From Terrimonas sp. (GTDB lineage: Bacteria; Bacteroidota; Bacteroidia; Chitinophagales; Chitinophagaceae), in contig WGMO01000004.1 in NCBI GenBank assembly GCA_016125075.1, forward strand, positions 1-64,000: a stretch of 64,000 nucleotides of DNA, in the 5' to 3' direction. How positions within the stretch are numbered: the stretch's first letter is position 1; each line of letters begins with the position of its first letter. Below the pieces are notes generated by a model. It searched no databases, was not told where the DNA came from, and saw only the letters and a program-made list of their open reading frames with translations. This document shows positions 26,644 to 34,737 of this stretch, in pieces. Position numbers and translations under genes: made by a program.

Positions 26644-26646
26644 ACC

Positions 26647-26707
26647 TTTTAGTCGATTTATTTGGCTTTTTAGCCTATAAACCAGGCCCGGCTCGTTTCT
26701 ACATTTG
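26647..26707 (+). promoter_or_regulatory. AraC-type operator and promoter for the first YdhR-like gene
   Basis: Direct repeats TTTTAGTCGAT (26647-26657) and TTTTAGCCTAT (26668-26678) are spaced 21 bp, two helical turns, as AraC dimers need. The second box ends 21 bp upstream of TACATTTG (26700-26707), a perfect TAnnTTTG -7 element, and so replaces the -33 box, which is not otherwise recognisable. The same arrangement occurs at 29191-29250. Binding by the adjacent AraC protein is inferred. Confidence 0.6.
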
Positions 26708-26738
26708 CTGCATATTATTAAACATAAAACAGATTAAA

Positions 26739-27053
26739 ATGAAAAATGCAGAAGCTGTATTAGCCGTAAAATTCAAGACCTCCTTTGAAGCAAAAGAGTT
26801 AATGAAAATTTGTAACGAAAACCTCCAGAGTTTCAGGGATGTACCGGGGCTTATTGAAAAATATTATCTCGCCGAAGAAGTTACCGGTGCCATCAGTGGG
26901 ATCTATCTATTTACCACCAAAGCTGCCCGTGAAGCCTTTTGGACTTCCGAACTCGCAAAAGATATTGTGCCGCGTTATGGGGTAATCGTAGACACACTTC
27001 GCGTTGAACGTTATGATATTGCCATCGTTTTAAACGATGCGGTATTAGCTTAA
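26739..27053 (+). CDS. YdhR-like small dimeric alpha/beta protein (putative monooxygenase), first copy
   Basis: The 104-residue protein (AEAVLAVKFKTSFEAKELMK, GLIEKYYLAEEVTGAISGIY, ARE/AFWTSELAKDI, VDTLRVERYD) has the ferredoxin-like pattern of YdhR/quinol-monooxygenase-type proteins. No cofactor site is needed in that fold. A longer paralogue lies at 29280. It is preceded by an AraC-type operator and followed by a strong terminator, with the FAD monooxygenase just after. A role in redox or xenobiotic response is inferred. Confidence 0.7.
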   Translation: MKNAEAVLAVKFKTSFEAKELMKICNENLQSFRDVPGLIEKYYLAEEVTGAISGIYLFTTKAAREAFWTSELAKDIVPRYGVIVDTLRVERYDIAIVLNDAVLA

Positions 27054-27066
27054 TAAACCCTCCTGC

Positions 27067-27103
27067 TAATAGCCGAAGCAGTTACTTCGGCTATTATTTT
27101 TTT
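27067..27103 (+). terminator. Intrinsic terminator between the YdhR-like and FAD genes
   Basis: TAATAGCCGAAG (27067-27078) and CTTCGGCTATTA (27085-27096) form a 12-bp perfect stem with a 6-nt loop, followed by seven T. Only 21 bp separate it from the next start codon, leaving no room for a separate promoter, so the FAD gene may depend on read-through. Confidence 0.9.
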
Positions 27104-27124
27104 AACAATATTGAACATCACAAA

Positions 27125-28312
27125 ATGAATAATAAGAACATTTTAATTTCAGGAGCCGGCATTGCAGGAACTACGCTTGCCTTTTGGCTGAAAAAATTCG
27201 GTTTTAATCCAACCATCATTGAGCTTTATCCAACATTACGGGAAGGGGGTTATGCCATTGACTTTATGGGCGCCGGATATGATGTCGCTGAAAAAATGGG
27301 AATTATCCCGGCGCTCGAAAAAGCCGATTTAGATATTTCAAAACTTTCTTTTGTTGACAAAAACAACAGGGAGAAAGGCAATATGAATTATCGAAAAATC
27401 AAGCAATTATTGAATAACAGGGCCTTTACGCTCCTTCGCAGTGACCTTGCCAAGGTTATTTACAATAGTATTGATCAGGAAACTGAAATTATTTTTGGTA
27501 ACAGCATTACTAAGATTGAGCAAGATGAAAATAATGTAATGGTCACTTTTCAAAATGGTTTAACCCGCCAATTTGATTTGCTGGTTGGTGCAGACGGATT
27601 ACACTCGAATGTCAGAAATCTAATTTTTGGTAGCGAAGCCCAGTTTGAAAAATATTATGGATATTATACCGCGTCATGTACCATCGATAATTTTCCCTTT
27701 AAAGACAGGGCATTTTCTATGTATAATGTTCCGAATAAACAAGTAGCCCTATATTCTTTCACAGAAAAAAAGACATTTACATTTTTCATTTTCAGCGCCA
27801 ATGAAAAACTATCCTATGCATATCATGACATAGAGAAACAAAAGCAAATCCTGAAAACGGAATTCATGAATATTGGCTGGAAATGCCCGGAAATCCTTTC
27901 AAAAATCGATTCAACTAAAGACTTTTACTTTGATGCTGTTAGTCAGATTAAAATGGAAAAATGGTCCAGCAACAGGGTCGCTTTGGTGGGTGATGCCTGC
28001 GATTGCCCTTCTCTATTATCAGGAAAGGGTTCCACCCTGGCAATGGTTGGTGCGTACATTCTTGCAGGAGAATTAAAACAGGCCAATGGAAATTATAAAA
28101 TTGCTTTTGAGCAGTATCAACATATTTTCAAACCCTTTATTGACAAAAAACAAAAAGCAGCCCAATCCTTCGCAAAATCATTTGTCCCTAAAACTAATTT
28201 CGGCATTTGGCAAAGGAACTTTGCTTTAAAACTAATGTCCCTGCCATTTGTATCAAAATTAATATTTAATCAATTTAAGGATAAGGGATTAATCCTGAAA
28301 GAATACAGATAA
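27125..28312 (+). CDS. FAD-dependent monooxygenase (TetX/PHBH type)
   Basis: The 395-residue flavoprotein has a Rossmann GAGIAG motif near residue 10, the ADGLHSNVR region (about 157-165) and the C-terminal VGDACDCPSLLSGKGSTLAM motif (about 289-308) of class A flavin monooxygenases, close to those of TetX-like tetracycline-modifying enzymes. The family hydroxylates aromatic or drug-like substrates with NAD(P)H and O2. It lies in the AraC module behind a terminator; a detoxification role is plausible, the substrate unknown. Confidence 0.8.
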   Translation: MNNKNILISGAGIAGTTLAFWLKKFGFNPTIIELYPTLREGGYAIDFMGAGYDVAEKMGIIPALEKADLDISKLSFVDKNNREKGNMNYRKIKQLLNNRAFTLLRSDLAKVIYNSIDQETEIIFGNSITKIEQDENNVMVTFQNGLTRQFDLLVGADGLHSNVRNLIFGSEAQFEKYYGYYTASCTIDNFPFKDRAFSMYNVPNKQVALYSFTEKKTFTFFIFSANEKLSYAYHDIEKQKQILKTEFMNIGWKCPEILSKIDSTKDFYFDAVSQIKMEKWSSNRVALVGDACDCPSLLSGKGSTLAMVGAYILAGELKQANGNYKIAFEQYQHIFKPFIDKKQKAAQSFAKSFVPKTNFGIWQRNFALKLMSLPFVSKLIFNQFKDKGLILKEYR

Positions 28313-28584
28313 GCACGGGCTTTAAAAAGGTTTTGCAGCTGGCAGGATGTCAAGTTAACCTGAAAAGCAGTGACGATATTGTAATTAAGTGAGATGAGAG
28401 AATCTATGGATTGGAGTCTGTCCGGGTACAAAGCCAAGAACGGTTGCACCGGCCCGGGTAACTATCCCCGGAACAGGCAATAAAGCAAATTGATGGGGTC
28501 GAAAAATTGGAAGCACTCCTTTTCTAAACTTTAATCAAAAAGTCAGAATTTTACAAATAATCATATGTTTAATAAGTAACCTGG
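28313..28584. other. Intergenic, possible gene remnant
   Basis: The only coding-like trace is LSPEQAIKQIDGVEKLEALL ending at about 28526, preceded by a stop. It is too short to assign. No repeat copy or terminator was recognised. Confidence 0.25.
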
Positions 28585-29042
28585 ATGACAGCATCAATAT
28601 TTAAAACCTGGAATACAAGCAGAAATCTTTACGCCGCCTATTTTGATAATTATTCATTGGAGCAGCTCAATAAGATTCCTGCAGGGTTTAACAATAACCT
28701 GATCTGGAATATTGGTCATATTATTGTAGCACAACAGTCGCTTATATACCAACTTTCCAATTTACAATGCAAATATCAGAGGATTTATTCAACCAGTTTA
28801 AATCCGGCACAAAACCAACCCAAAATATAAGTCAGGCTAAAGCTGACGAACTTAAGTTGCTTTTAATTTCCCTCGTCGATAAGACAAAAATTGATTTGGA
28901 TACCGGGATCTTTGTTTCATTTAAGGAACGGATGACCGGAACAGGCTTTTACCTTTCAACTTTGAATGACGCTTTAGCATTCAATAATTATCATGAAGGG
29001 CTACACCTGGGAGTGATGATGAGCATTCGAAAATTTGTATAA
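28585..29042 (+). pseudogene. DinB-family protein gene, frameshifted
   Basis: The first frame (28585-28830) encodes the N-terminal helix with WNIGHIIVAQQSLIYQLSNL, the DinB histidine region. The second (28767-29042) gives MQISEDLFNQFKSGTKPT and ends in NNYHEGLHLGVMMSIRKF, the DinB metal-site tail. Together they match one DinB protein of about 152 residues; the shift is near 28765 (tta then ca then atg), consistent with loss of one base. DinB proteins are metal-binding, often thiol-transferase-like. It is a pseudogene unless the base is an assembly error. Confidence 0.75.
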
Positions 29043-29190
29043 AAAAATCACGAATCGCTCATCTTAATAACAAAAACCGGGCAACAGAACAATATTTTAT
29101 CACTCCTTAATTTGTTCAGCGAAGGCTGTATGCTTGCTATACCATTTCAAATCTAATTTCAAACTTCGTCATTCCACTCAAATTTAAACG

Positions 29191-29250
29191 CCGCAGTCGA
29201 TTTGTCTGGCGTTTTAGTCGATCCTTTAAATGTAATCGCATCTAGTTTTG
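29191..29250 (+). promoter_or_regulatory. AraC-type operator and promoter for the second YdhR-like gene
   Basis: AGTCGAT (29195-29201) and TTTTAGTCGAT (29212-29222) repeat with the same 21-bp spacing and the same intervening ATTTnTnTGGC as the first operator. TAGTTTTG (29243-29250) is a perfect TAnnTTTG element 20 bp downstream of the second box. Start-to-start distance from box 1 to -7 is 48 bp here and 49 bp in the first operator. Confidence 0.6.
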
Positions 29251-29279
29251 CTGCTTATTATTAATTAAAAAAATTGAAA

Positions 29280-29675
29280 ATGAAAAATGCAGAAGCGATT
29301 TTATTAGTAAAATTTAACTCCTCCCTAAGCCCCGGAGCCTTAATCACAGCATGCCGGGAACAACTGGATGATTTTAGAAATGTACCGGGGCTCATTCAGA
29401 AATATTATATCACTGAAGAGGATTCAGGGGTGGTCAGCGGTTTTTATATTTTTGAAAACAAAACCGCAAGAGCCAATTTTTGGGCGTCAGAATTAGCCAA
29501 AAATATTCCGGCCCTGTATAGCATAAAAGCGTATACGCTCCGGGTGGAACAATACAAAAAACCAATCGCATTAAATGACGAATTATTGGTGAGGCCAAAA
29601 AGATTTATCCGTCCGGACAAAATGGGTAAACCCAATGATCAAAAAGAAACTATCATGACCCGCGTTATGAATTAA
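29280..29675 (+). CDS. YdhR-like putative monooxygenase, second copy
   Basis: About 131 residues from the ATG at 29280. It is clearly paralogous to the gene at 26739 (MKNAEAILLVKFNSSL against MKNAEAVLAVKFKTSF; GLIQKYYITEEDSGVVSGFY against GLIEKYYLAEEVTGAISGIY). It carries an extra basic tail of about 28 residues (RPKRFIRPDKMGKPNDQK). It shares its predicted operator with the first copy and precedes an NTF2-like gene by 29 bp. Confidence 0.7.
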   Translation: MKNAEAILLVKFNSSLSPGALITACREQLDDFRNVPGLIQKYYITEEDSGVVSGFYIFENKTARANFWASELAKNIPALYSIKAYTLRVEQYKKPIALNDELLVRPKRFIRPDKMGKPNDQKETIMTRVMN

Positions 29676-29704
29676 TTTAATCAAACACAAAAAAATACAA
29701 AATC

Positions 29705-30100
29705 ATGAAAAATATAGCAACCCTGGGTGTGCATGCAGAAAGTTCCCAAAACGAAATGTCTCAATATGTCTTACTTCGCCATTTAAGTTCTTTTCAGGAG
29801 AATGATCTCGAAGCGTTGATGGAAGACTATACAAGCGATTCCGTTTTGATCACACCCAATACAAGCTACACAGGGCTTGAAGAAATAAAAGAATATTTTG
29901 CAGACCTGATATCCCATTTTCCCAAACAAAAGTCTATCGTGAAAATAGATAAAACAGTAATAAACGATGATTTAGTATACATTGTTTGGCATGCAAAAAC
30001 ACCCAGCCTGGAAGTTTCCTTTGCAACAGATACATTTATCATAAAAAAAGATAAAATCCTGCGGCAGACTTTTGCAGGTCAGCTCACATCTATTGGGTAA
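29705..30100 (+). CDS. NTF2-like/SnoaL-like protein
   Basis: The 131-residue protein has the cone-shaped NTF2-like plan: VLLRHLSSFQENDLEALMEDY, then SVLITPNTSYTGLEEIKEYFA and alternating strands (VYIVWHAKTPSLEVSFATD). Members are often enzymes or binding partners for small hydrophobic ligands. It lies 29 bp after the second YdhR-like gene, so they probably share a transcript. Function unknown. Confidence 0.75.
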   Translation: MKNIATLGVHAESSQNEMSQYVLLRHLSSFQENDLEALMEDYTSDSVLITPNTSYTGLEEIKEYFADLISHFPKQKSIVKIDKTVINDDLVYIVWHAKTPSLEVSFATDTFIIKKDKILRQTFAGQLTSIG

Positions 30101-30107
30101 ACAGGCT

Positions 30108-30220
30108 TTTCGTCCGCCCGGGGTCACACGGGTAGACCCCGGGCGGACACAGTCTATTGTCGCTTCCTTATTTTACTCCAGGACCCATTTTATTTTGCCC
30201 GGGGAAAAACAACGACAACA
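30108..30220. repeat. Dispersed structured repeat, copy C
   Basis: Begins with a perfect 14-bp inverted repeat, GTCCGCCCGGGGTC (30112-30125) and GACCCCGGGCGGAC (30135-30148). It is followed by a diverged version of the copy A/B inner hairpin (TTGTCGCTTCCTTATTTTAC ... AACGACAACA). Non-coding, located between the NTF2-like and next genes. Confidence 0.75.
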
Positions 30221-30280
30221 GCGTGGAGAAGTTTCTTATTATTGGCGGGGACGGTAAAAAATAAATTAACACTGTGTAAA

Positions 30281-30583
30281 ATGATTTTCATCACTCAATT
30301 AATCTACATTATTGAAGGGCAGGAAAAGGATTTCGATGAATTTGAAAACATTGCAATTCCAATTATTGCAAAATACAATGGCAGGCTTTTGTTACGGGTT
30401 AGGCCAACAGAAAATTCCTATGTGAAATATAATATTGACAAACCTGACGAAATACATCTCATAACATTTGAAACACAACAAGATTTTGAATGCTTTAGGC
30501 AAGACGAGGAACGAAAAAAGGCTTTACAATTAAAAGACAAGTCTATCATGTCATCAATTCTAATTCAAGGGACAATATTATAA
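30281..30583 (+). CDS. Small DUF1330-like protein
   Basis: About 100 residues from the ATG at 30281; an in-frame TTG upstream lies in the repeat and is unlikely. The sequence (MIFITQLIYIIEGQEKDFDEF, AIPIIAKYNGRLLLRVRPTE, PDEIHLITFETQQDFECFR) shows the ferredoxin-like pattern of DUF1330/EthD-like proteins. It is AT-rich and flanked on both sides by copies of the dispersed repeat, suggesting it is mobile or newly acquired. Function unknown. Confidence 0.65.
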   Translation: MIFITQLIYIIEGQEKDFDEFENIAIPIIAKYNGRLLLRVRPTENSYVKYNIDKPDEIHLITFETQQDFECFRQDEERKKALQLKDKSIMSSILIQGTIL

Positions 30584-30595
30584 CGAGCGATCTTT

Positions 30596-30866
30596 CGTCC
30601 GCACGGAATCTCCGCCAGATTTAACCCACGCATAACTAAAATTTTTAGTCCGCCCGGGGTCGCCGCCCTCATAATCATGCAAAATAAAGGAGAAATACGG
30701 CGGGACGCCGGGAGTACTTAAAACTTGACCTGTTGTTGTTTCCTTATTTTAACCTCGGGTGCATTTCATATTGCACGACAGAAAACAGCAACAATGTCCT
30801 GGGCAGCCAGCAAACCCAAGACGGAATCATCCTACAATATGGAGTTTCCCAAAAATAGGGGCTGCC
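30596..30866. repeat. Dispersed structured repeat, copy B
   Basis: The 3' part (30671-30866) is the close relative of copy A. The 5' part contains GTCCGCCCGGGGTC (30648-30661), the same arm as in copies C and E, but the matching arm has been replaced by CGCCGCCCTC. A further partial CGTCCGCACGG sits at 30597. It looks like a mosaic of two element types. Confidence 0.8.
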
Positions 30867-31232
30867 TGAATTCTTCCCCCCACTTTGACAATAGCTGAAC
30901 TCAATACTCAATTTTAGGACGACATGACAATAACTTTTGGGCTTAACATACAGACCATTTCACCCAAGCGGATGACTTTAAAACTGAACCTGTTTTGCAA
31001 CTGGCGCTTACCGTAGGAAGAAATTTGAAAAATTACTATTTTTGACGTAACCATGTTTTGTGAACAGGGCTTGCAGGAAATGGTAATAATAAAAAAATTT
31101 GAGTGTAAGAAGATTCAGGGGGAACACGAAACAAGACGTCTAAATTTATACTGGCTTTTGCCAATCAGGAATCATTTATTTTTTTTTGAATAATCTGCTA
31201 TGAATTCAGAACAAAGATCTGCCAGCACCAAT
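30867..31232. other. Intergenic region before the WG-repeat gene
   Basis: About 366 bp of AT-rich sequence without a convincing gene. TATTTTTG near 31045 fits the -7 consensus but lies far from the next start. No repeats or RNA genes recognised. Confidence 0.3.
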
Positions 31233-32963
31233 ATGTACAAGGTGGCCTCCCTAATCTGTTTCCTTTTTGTCTTTTGGGGTACGGTTGCTGCGCAGGGGCA
31301 ATGTATGATCTATGAAAAGAAAGGGAAGTATGGCATTCTTGTAAAGAAAAATGGCGATTGGAAAACCGCGCTGAAACCCACATATGAAGCCATGCGGGAA
31401 CTTGGGGGGCTTTACAATCAATCCTTTATTTTTAAATCAAAAGGAAAATGGGGGGTAATAGTGGCGGATGAATACGACCTGAAAACATTTATTACCCTTG
31501 AACCGGTTTATGATTCTTTACTGTACAAAATTGCACCCACCAACCGTGACTATTCAAAGGGGGATGGCCTTATTGCCGCCAAAGACGGTAAATGGACATT
31601 TATTTACTTTAGTAAGACAAGTAAAAAGCCGGCTGTACCGGGGTTTCCCTTTTTTGATACAATAATTTACAAGGAAAAAAGCCCTGTTGTACTGGTAAAA
31701 ACCAATCATCTATATGGCGCGTTTTCCTTAGAGGGCAGGGAACTGCTTCCGGTAAGCTATGCATCTGCCAGCAGCCTTACAAAAGACTTTACCTCTAACT
31801 GTTACATTCTTAAGAAACCGGGCGATACCGAGTTAATCATCGAAAATGTAAAAACACCGGGAGAAAGCTTCTCCAGAGATTTGTTTATTCAAAAAGTGGA
31901 TGCCATTGATGAACAGGCATATTCATGGGTGGTCAATGACAAGTCGTTTGTTTTAAAAGAAAATACGATCAAAGAGGCAAACGATGAAACCCTTGATATT
32001 ACCTACCGTATCATAGAGGAAAAAAGCGGGTTTACGATATACAGGCTCGGGAACAACATGGGCATTAAGCGGACAACAACTGGAGAAAAATTCATAGAAG
32101 GCCATTTTGACAAAATCAAATACATTGGACTCAATAACGGCGATAATGCATTCCTGCTCTACGACAGTACCGGGCTGCAGTGTTTTAATGGTCAGAGCAA
32201 AAAAATAGTACCCTGCACCCAAAAACTCATTAGCTACTGGGCAGAAGCCGGTAACCTTTTCCTGCAAACCGAAGAAGGGCGATGGAACCTTTTTCCAAAC
32301 AGCATTACAGCCAGCTCGGGTTATGCCAGCCTTGAACGGATAAACAATAATTTTATCGCTTATACTTCGCCGGAGCAGGCCCTCGTTTTTAGTGGGGTAG
32401 CAAGCATCCCGCCCAAACAGGTCAGGATTCCTGCAAATTCCAAAATAACTGACTTTAGGATCTACTTTACCGCGCTGGTATCAAACGAAGTGAGTTTTGT
32501 TTATAAAATCAACGACCATTACGGATTCCAGGACATGGCTTCCGGTAAAATATTGCCGCCTGTTTTTGATGACATCCAGTATTATCCTTATGCCGATGGT
32601 ATTAGCCTAACCCTTATTTATAAGGGCGCCGCCTATATTGCCAAACTATACGATATCATTTATGCAGGGAACAGGCGCTCCCATTTTATTAAATGTAATA
32701 CCATCAGTCAAAAATGCGGCAACCCCGATTGCCATTTTGGAGTTATTGGCTATTCAGTATATAAAACGGGAGGCAAAACAAATACCCGCGTATATGATAA
32801 ACTTACACTTAATGGAAAACTAACCATAAAAGAAACCTGGACCGACCCCGTGGTTAACCATAGCGAACCAATTGCCTGTAAAGATCCGGCCCACCAGATA
32901 AGGACGGTAGTATTATATAGCAATGCAGACAATACCGGCTACGATATTAAACCGATGAATTAA
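31233..32963 (+). CDS. Secreted WG-repeat-like protein
   Basis: About 576 residues from the ATG at 31233, chosen because MYKVASLICFLFVFWG is a signal peptide; an ATG 11 codons upstream would prefix a polar stretch. The rest has degenerate WG-type repeats: KGKYGILVKKNGDWKTALKP, KGKWGVIVADEYD, HLYGAFSLEGRELLPVSY and NHYGFQDMASGKILPPVFD. Such repeats form beta-propeller-like or solenoid scaffolds. The C-terminal part has four cysteines (CNTISQKCGNPDC). Probably periplasmic or surface; function unknown. Confidence 0.7.
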   Translation: MYKVASLICFLFVFWGTVAAQGQCMIYEKKGKYGILVKKNGDWKTALKPTYEAMRELGGLYNQSFIFKSKGKWGVIVADEYDLKTFITLEPVYDSLLYKIAPTNRDYSKGDGLIAAKDGKWTFIYFSKTSKKPAVPGFPFFDTIIYKEKSPVVLVKTNHLYGAFSLEGRELLPVSYASASSLTKDFTSNCYILKKPGDTELIIENVKTPGESFSRDLFIQKVDAIDEQAYSWVVNDKSFVLKENTIKEANDETLDITYRIIEEKSGFTIYRLGNNMGIKRTTTGEKFIEGHFDKIKYIGLNNGDNAFLLYDSTGLQCFNGQSKKIVPCTQKLISYWAEAGNLFLQTEEGRWNLFPNSITASSGYASLERINNNFIAYTSPEQALVFSGVASIPPKQVRIPANSKITDFRIYFTALVSNEVSFVYKINDHYGFQDMASGKILPPVFDDIQYYPYADGISLTLIYKGAAYIAKLYDIIYAGNRRSHFIKCNTISQKCGNPDCHFGVIGYSVYKTGGKTNTRVYDKLTLNGKLTIKETWTDPVVNHSEPIACKDPAHQIRTVVLYSNADNTGYDIKPMN

Positions 32964-33337
32964 TGAAAATTCCGCTCAGTAATCAACGCCGATAAACATA
33001 AACATGCTTTATAATTTCCTTGCTTACCCGTTAGCTCCCGGCCAAGCTGAACGATTAATGCCAGGCAACAAAATATATCATCAACTGCTTTATTGTGCGC
33101 CAGTCCAAAAATATATTTTGTCTGGTAGCAAACACCCCGGTCACAGAAAAGAATGCCGGAGAGATCTTTTGTAGCAACCCATATCAATGATCTGATTTCG
33201 GTCTTGCCGATTAAATTCCGTTTTTATGGCGTATTTTTAATCCGCTTATGAAATCAATGCATTTTCTGCCTTCTCAAATTTCCGATCACTGCCTGCAATT
33301 GGTTAAAACGCCTTCCAACTATCAAACACAATAATAA
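32964..33337. other. Intergenic, possible decayed sequence
   Basis: About 374 bp. A minus-strand frame (32960-33187) can be read as protein, but its cysteine-rich composition is not convincing. No repeat copy, RNA gene or clear promoter was recognised. Confidence 0.25.
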
Positions 33338-34258
33338 ATGATAAAATTGTTTATTTTTTTTGTATTGATGTGCTTTTCCGGGGCCTGCCATAAAAAAGGC
33401 AATGGAACAGGCAAAAATATCAGCTATCTTATAAGCCCATTTCAAACCGATCCCGATTATGCCACAACAGATGAAAGTCATTATATTGTTAGAAACAATA
33501 AAACACATCTCAATAAATTACTCTTATTTATCGGTGGCAGTTACAGTATCCCAAAAAATTATGCGCTGTTTTGTGACCATGGTGCAACCCTGGGTTTGGA
33601 TGTCATCAGCCTATCCTATCCGAATAAGGTTGCTACTGCCCCACTGGGTTCAAGTGCAGATCCACAGGTGTTTGACCATTACAGAAATGAATTATGTTTT
33701 GGGAATCAGGTAAGCGATGTAGTGTCGGTAGATCTATTAAATTGTATTACAACCAGGACCATAAAACTTTTAATCTATTTAAACGTCACCTACCCGGACC
33801 AGGATTGGAGACAATACCTATCACCTTCAAACACACTCATCTGGGATAAAATAATAGTAGCAGGTCACTCACAAGGTTCAGGACATGCCTGTTACCTTGG
33901 AAAGAAAAACAGGGTCGACAGAGTTATTATGCTTTCGGGACCCAATGATTATAGCACTTATTACAGTAGTCCTGCAAATTGGTTATCTGAAACTGGACTG
34001 ACCCCCTTAAACAGGCAATTTTCATTGCTACATACACAGGACGAAATAGTGTCATTTGATAATCAGGTAGCAAACCTGAGGAGCCTGGGTTTACTAACGG
34101 CAACACAAAGCCCAACGCCAGCAGACAACTTATCTACGCCTTATTTTAATGCCCATGCGCTGTCGCTGCATATTCCAGCCATTTCCTATCATTCATCAAC
34201 AGTCGGTGCGAATCCCATTCTACCCGCTATTTGGACTTATTTGCTAACAACCCCTTAG
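33338..34258 (+). CDS. Lipoprotein with alpha/beta-hydrolase fold
   Basis: The 306-residue protein starts with a lipoprotein signal (MIKLFIFFVLMCFSGAC, lipid on Cys17). The catalytic core has KLLLFIGGSYSIPKNY, the nucleophile elbow VAGHSQGSGH (Ser in GHSQG) and a late acidic/histidine region (LLHTQDEIVSF; FNAHALSLHIP). It resembles extracellular esterase-like hydrolases, probably anchored in the outer membrane. Substrate unknown. Confidence 0.75.
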   Translation: MIKLFIFFVLMCFSGACHKKGNGTGKNISYLISPFQTDPDYATTDESHYIVRNNKTHLNKLLLFIGGSYSIPKNYALFCDHGATLGLDVISLSYPNKVATAPLGSSADPQVFDHYRNELCFGNQVSDVVSVDLLNCITTRTIKLLIYLNVTYPDQDWRQYLSPSNTLIWDKIIVAGHSQGSGHACYLGKKNRVDRVIMLSGPNDYSTYYSSPANWLSETGLTPLNRQFSLLHTQDEIVSFDNQVANLRSLGLLTATQSPTPADNLSTPYFNAHALSLHIPAISYHSSTVGANPILPAIWTYLLTTP

Positions 34259-34271
34259 CATTGATTACACT

Positions 34272-34390
34272 CCCCTGGGTTGTTCTGGCGACCCAGGAAG
34301 TACTCAAAAACAAGGAGCATTGTTGTTTCCATATTTACACCATGACCCAATACATGATACCTGGGGGAAAAAAGCAAGGGTGTAAAAAAT
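34272..34390. repeat. Dispersed structured repeat, copy D
   Basis: CCTGGGT (34274-34280) pairs with ACCCAGG (34291-34297). The segment then reads AAGTACTCAAAAAC and TTGTTGTTTCC...TATTTACA, matching the GGGAGTACT...TTGTTGTTTCCTTATTTTA core of copy B. Diverged and non-coding. Confidence 0.6.
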
Positions 34391-34483
34391 ATCAAATAAT
34401 TCTATGATAAAGAAAGGAAAAATCAAATAGCTACCTAGGATAAAGCTGCCAGTTTTTTCCGGGAGTTCATCATTTTAGCATCT

Positions 34484-34600
34484 TCGTCCGCCCGGGGTCG
34501 CCACAAGCAGACCCCAGGCGGACTGAAAAAAACAAAGGTTGCTGGAACTGCATTATTTTATTCCGGGGCTCATTTCACATTGAATAAGGAAGAGTCCTCA
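34484..34600. repeat. Dispersed structured repeat, copy E
   Basis: GTCCGCCCGGGGTC (34486-34499) and GACCCCAGGCGGAC (34510-34523) form the same GC-rich stem as copy C with one mismatch. It is followed by TTGCTGGAACTGCATTATTT and GGCTCATTTCACATTG, related to copy B. It is separated from copy D by about 95 bp. Confidence 0.7.
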
Positions 34601-34737
34601 GGGGCGGGTATGCCAAATTAATTCCTCTCCGGGTCGGATAAATAAGTATAGACCCCTGCTGCCGGTGAGTCCGCATGATTCGTATATTTAAGTGCAAATT
34701 GATTCTGTTAGAATATTGTCACCAAAAATTAACCCCA

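Noticed and set aside
28455-28526. Remnant of a nuclease-type transposase tail (LSPEQAIKQIDGVEKLEALL)
   Set aside because: Only about 20 residues with a stop just before; not enough to assign to a family.
31040-31050. Promoter for the WG-repeat gene from TATTTTTG
   Set aside because: It is about 190 bp from the start codon and has no -33 partner; chance matches are common in AT-rich sequence.
32960-33187. Minus-strand 75-residue protein
   Set aside because: Cysteine-rich composition without a recognisable motif, no promoter or ribosome-binding site, and no supporting neighbour.
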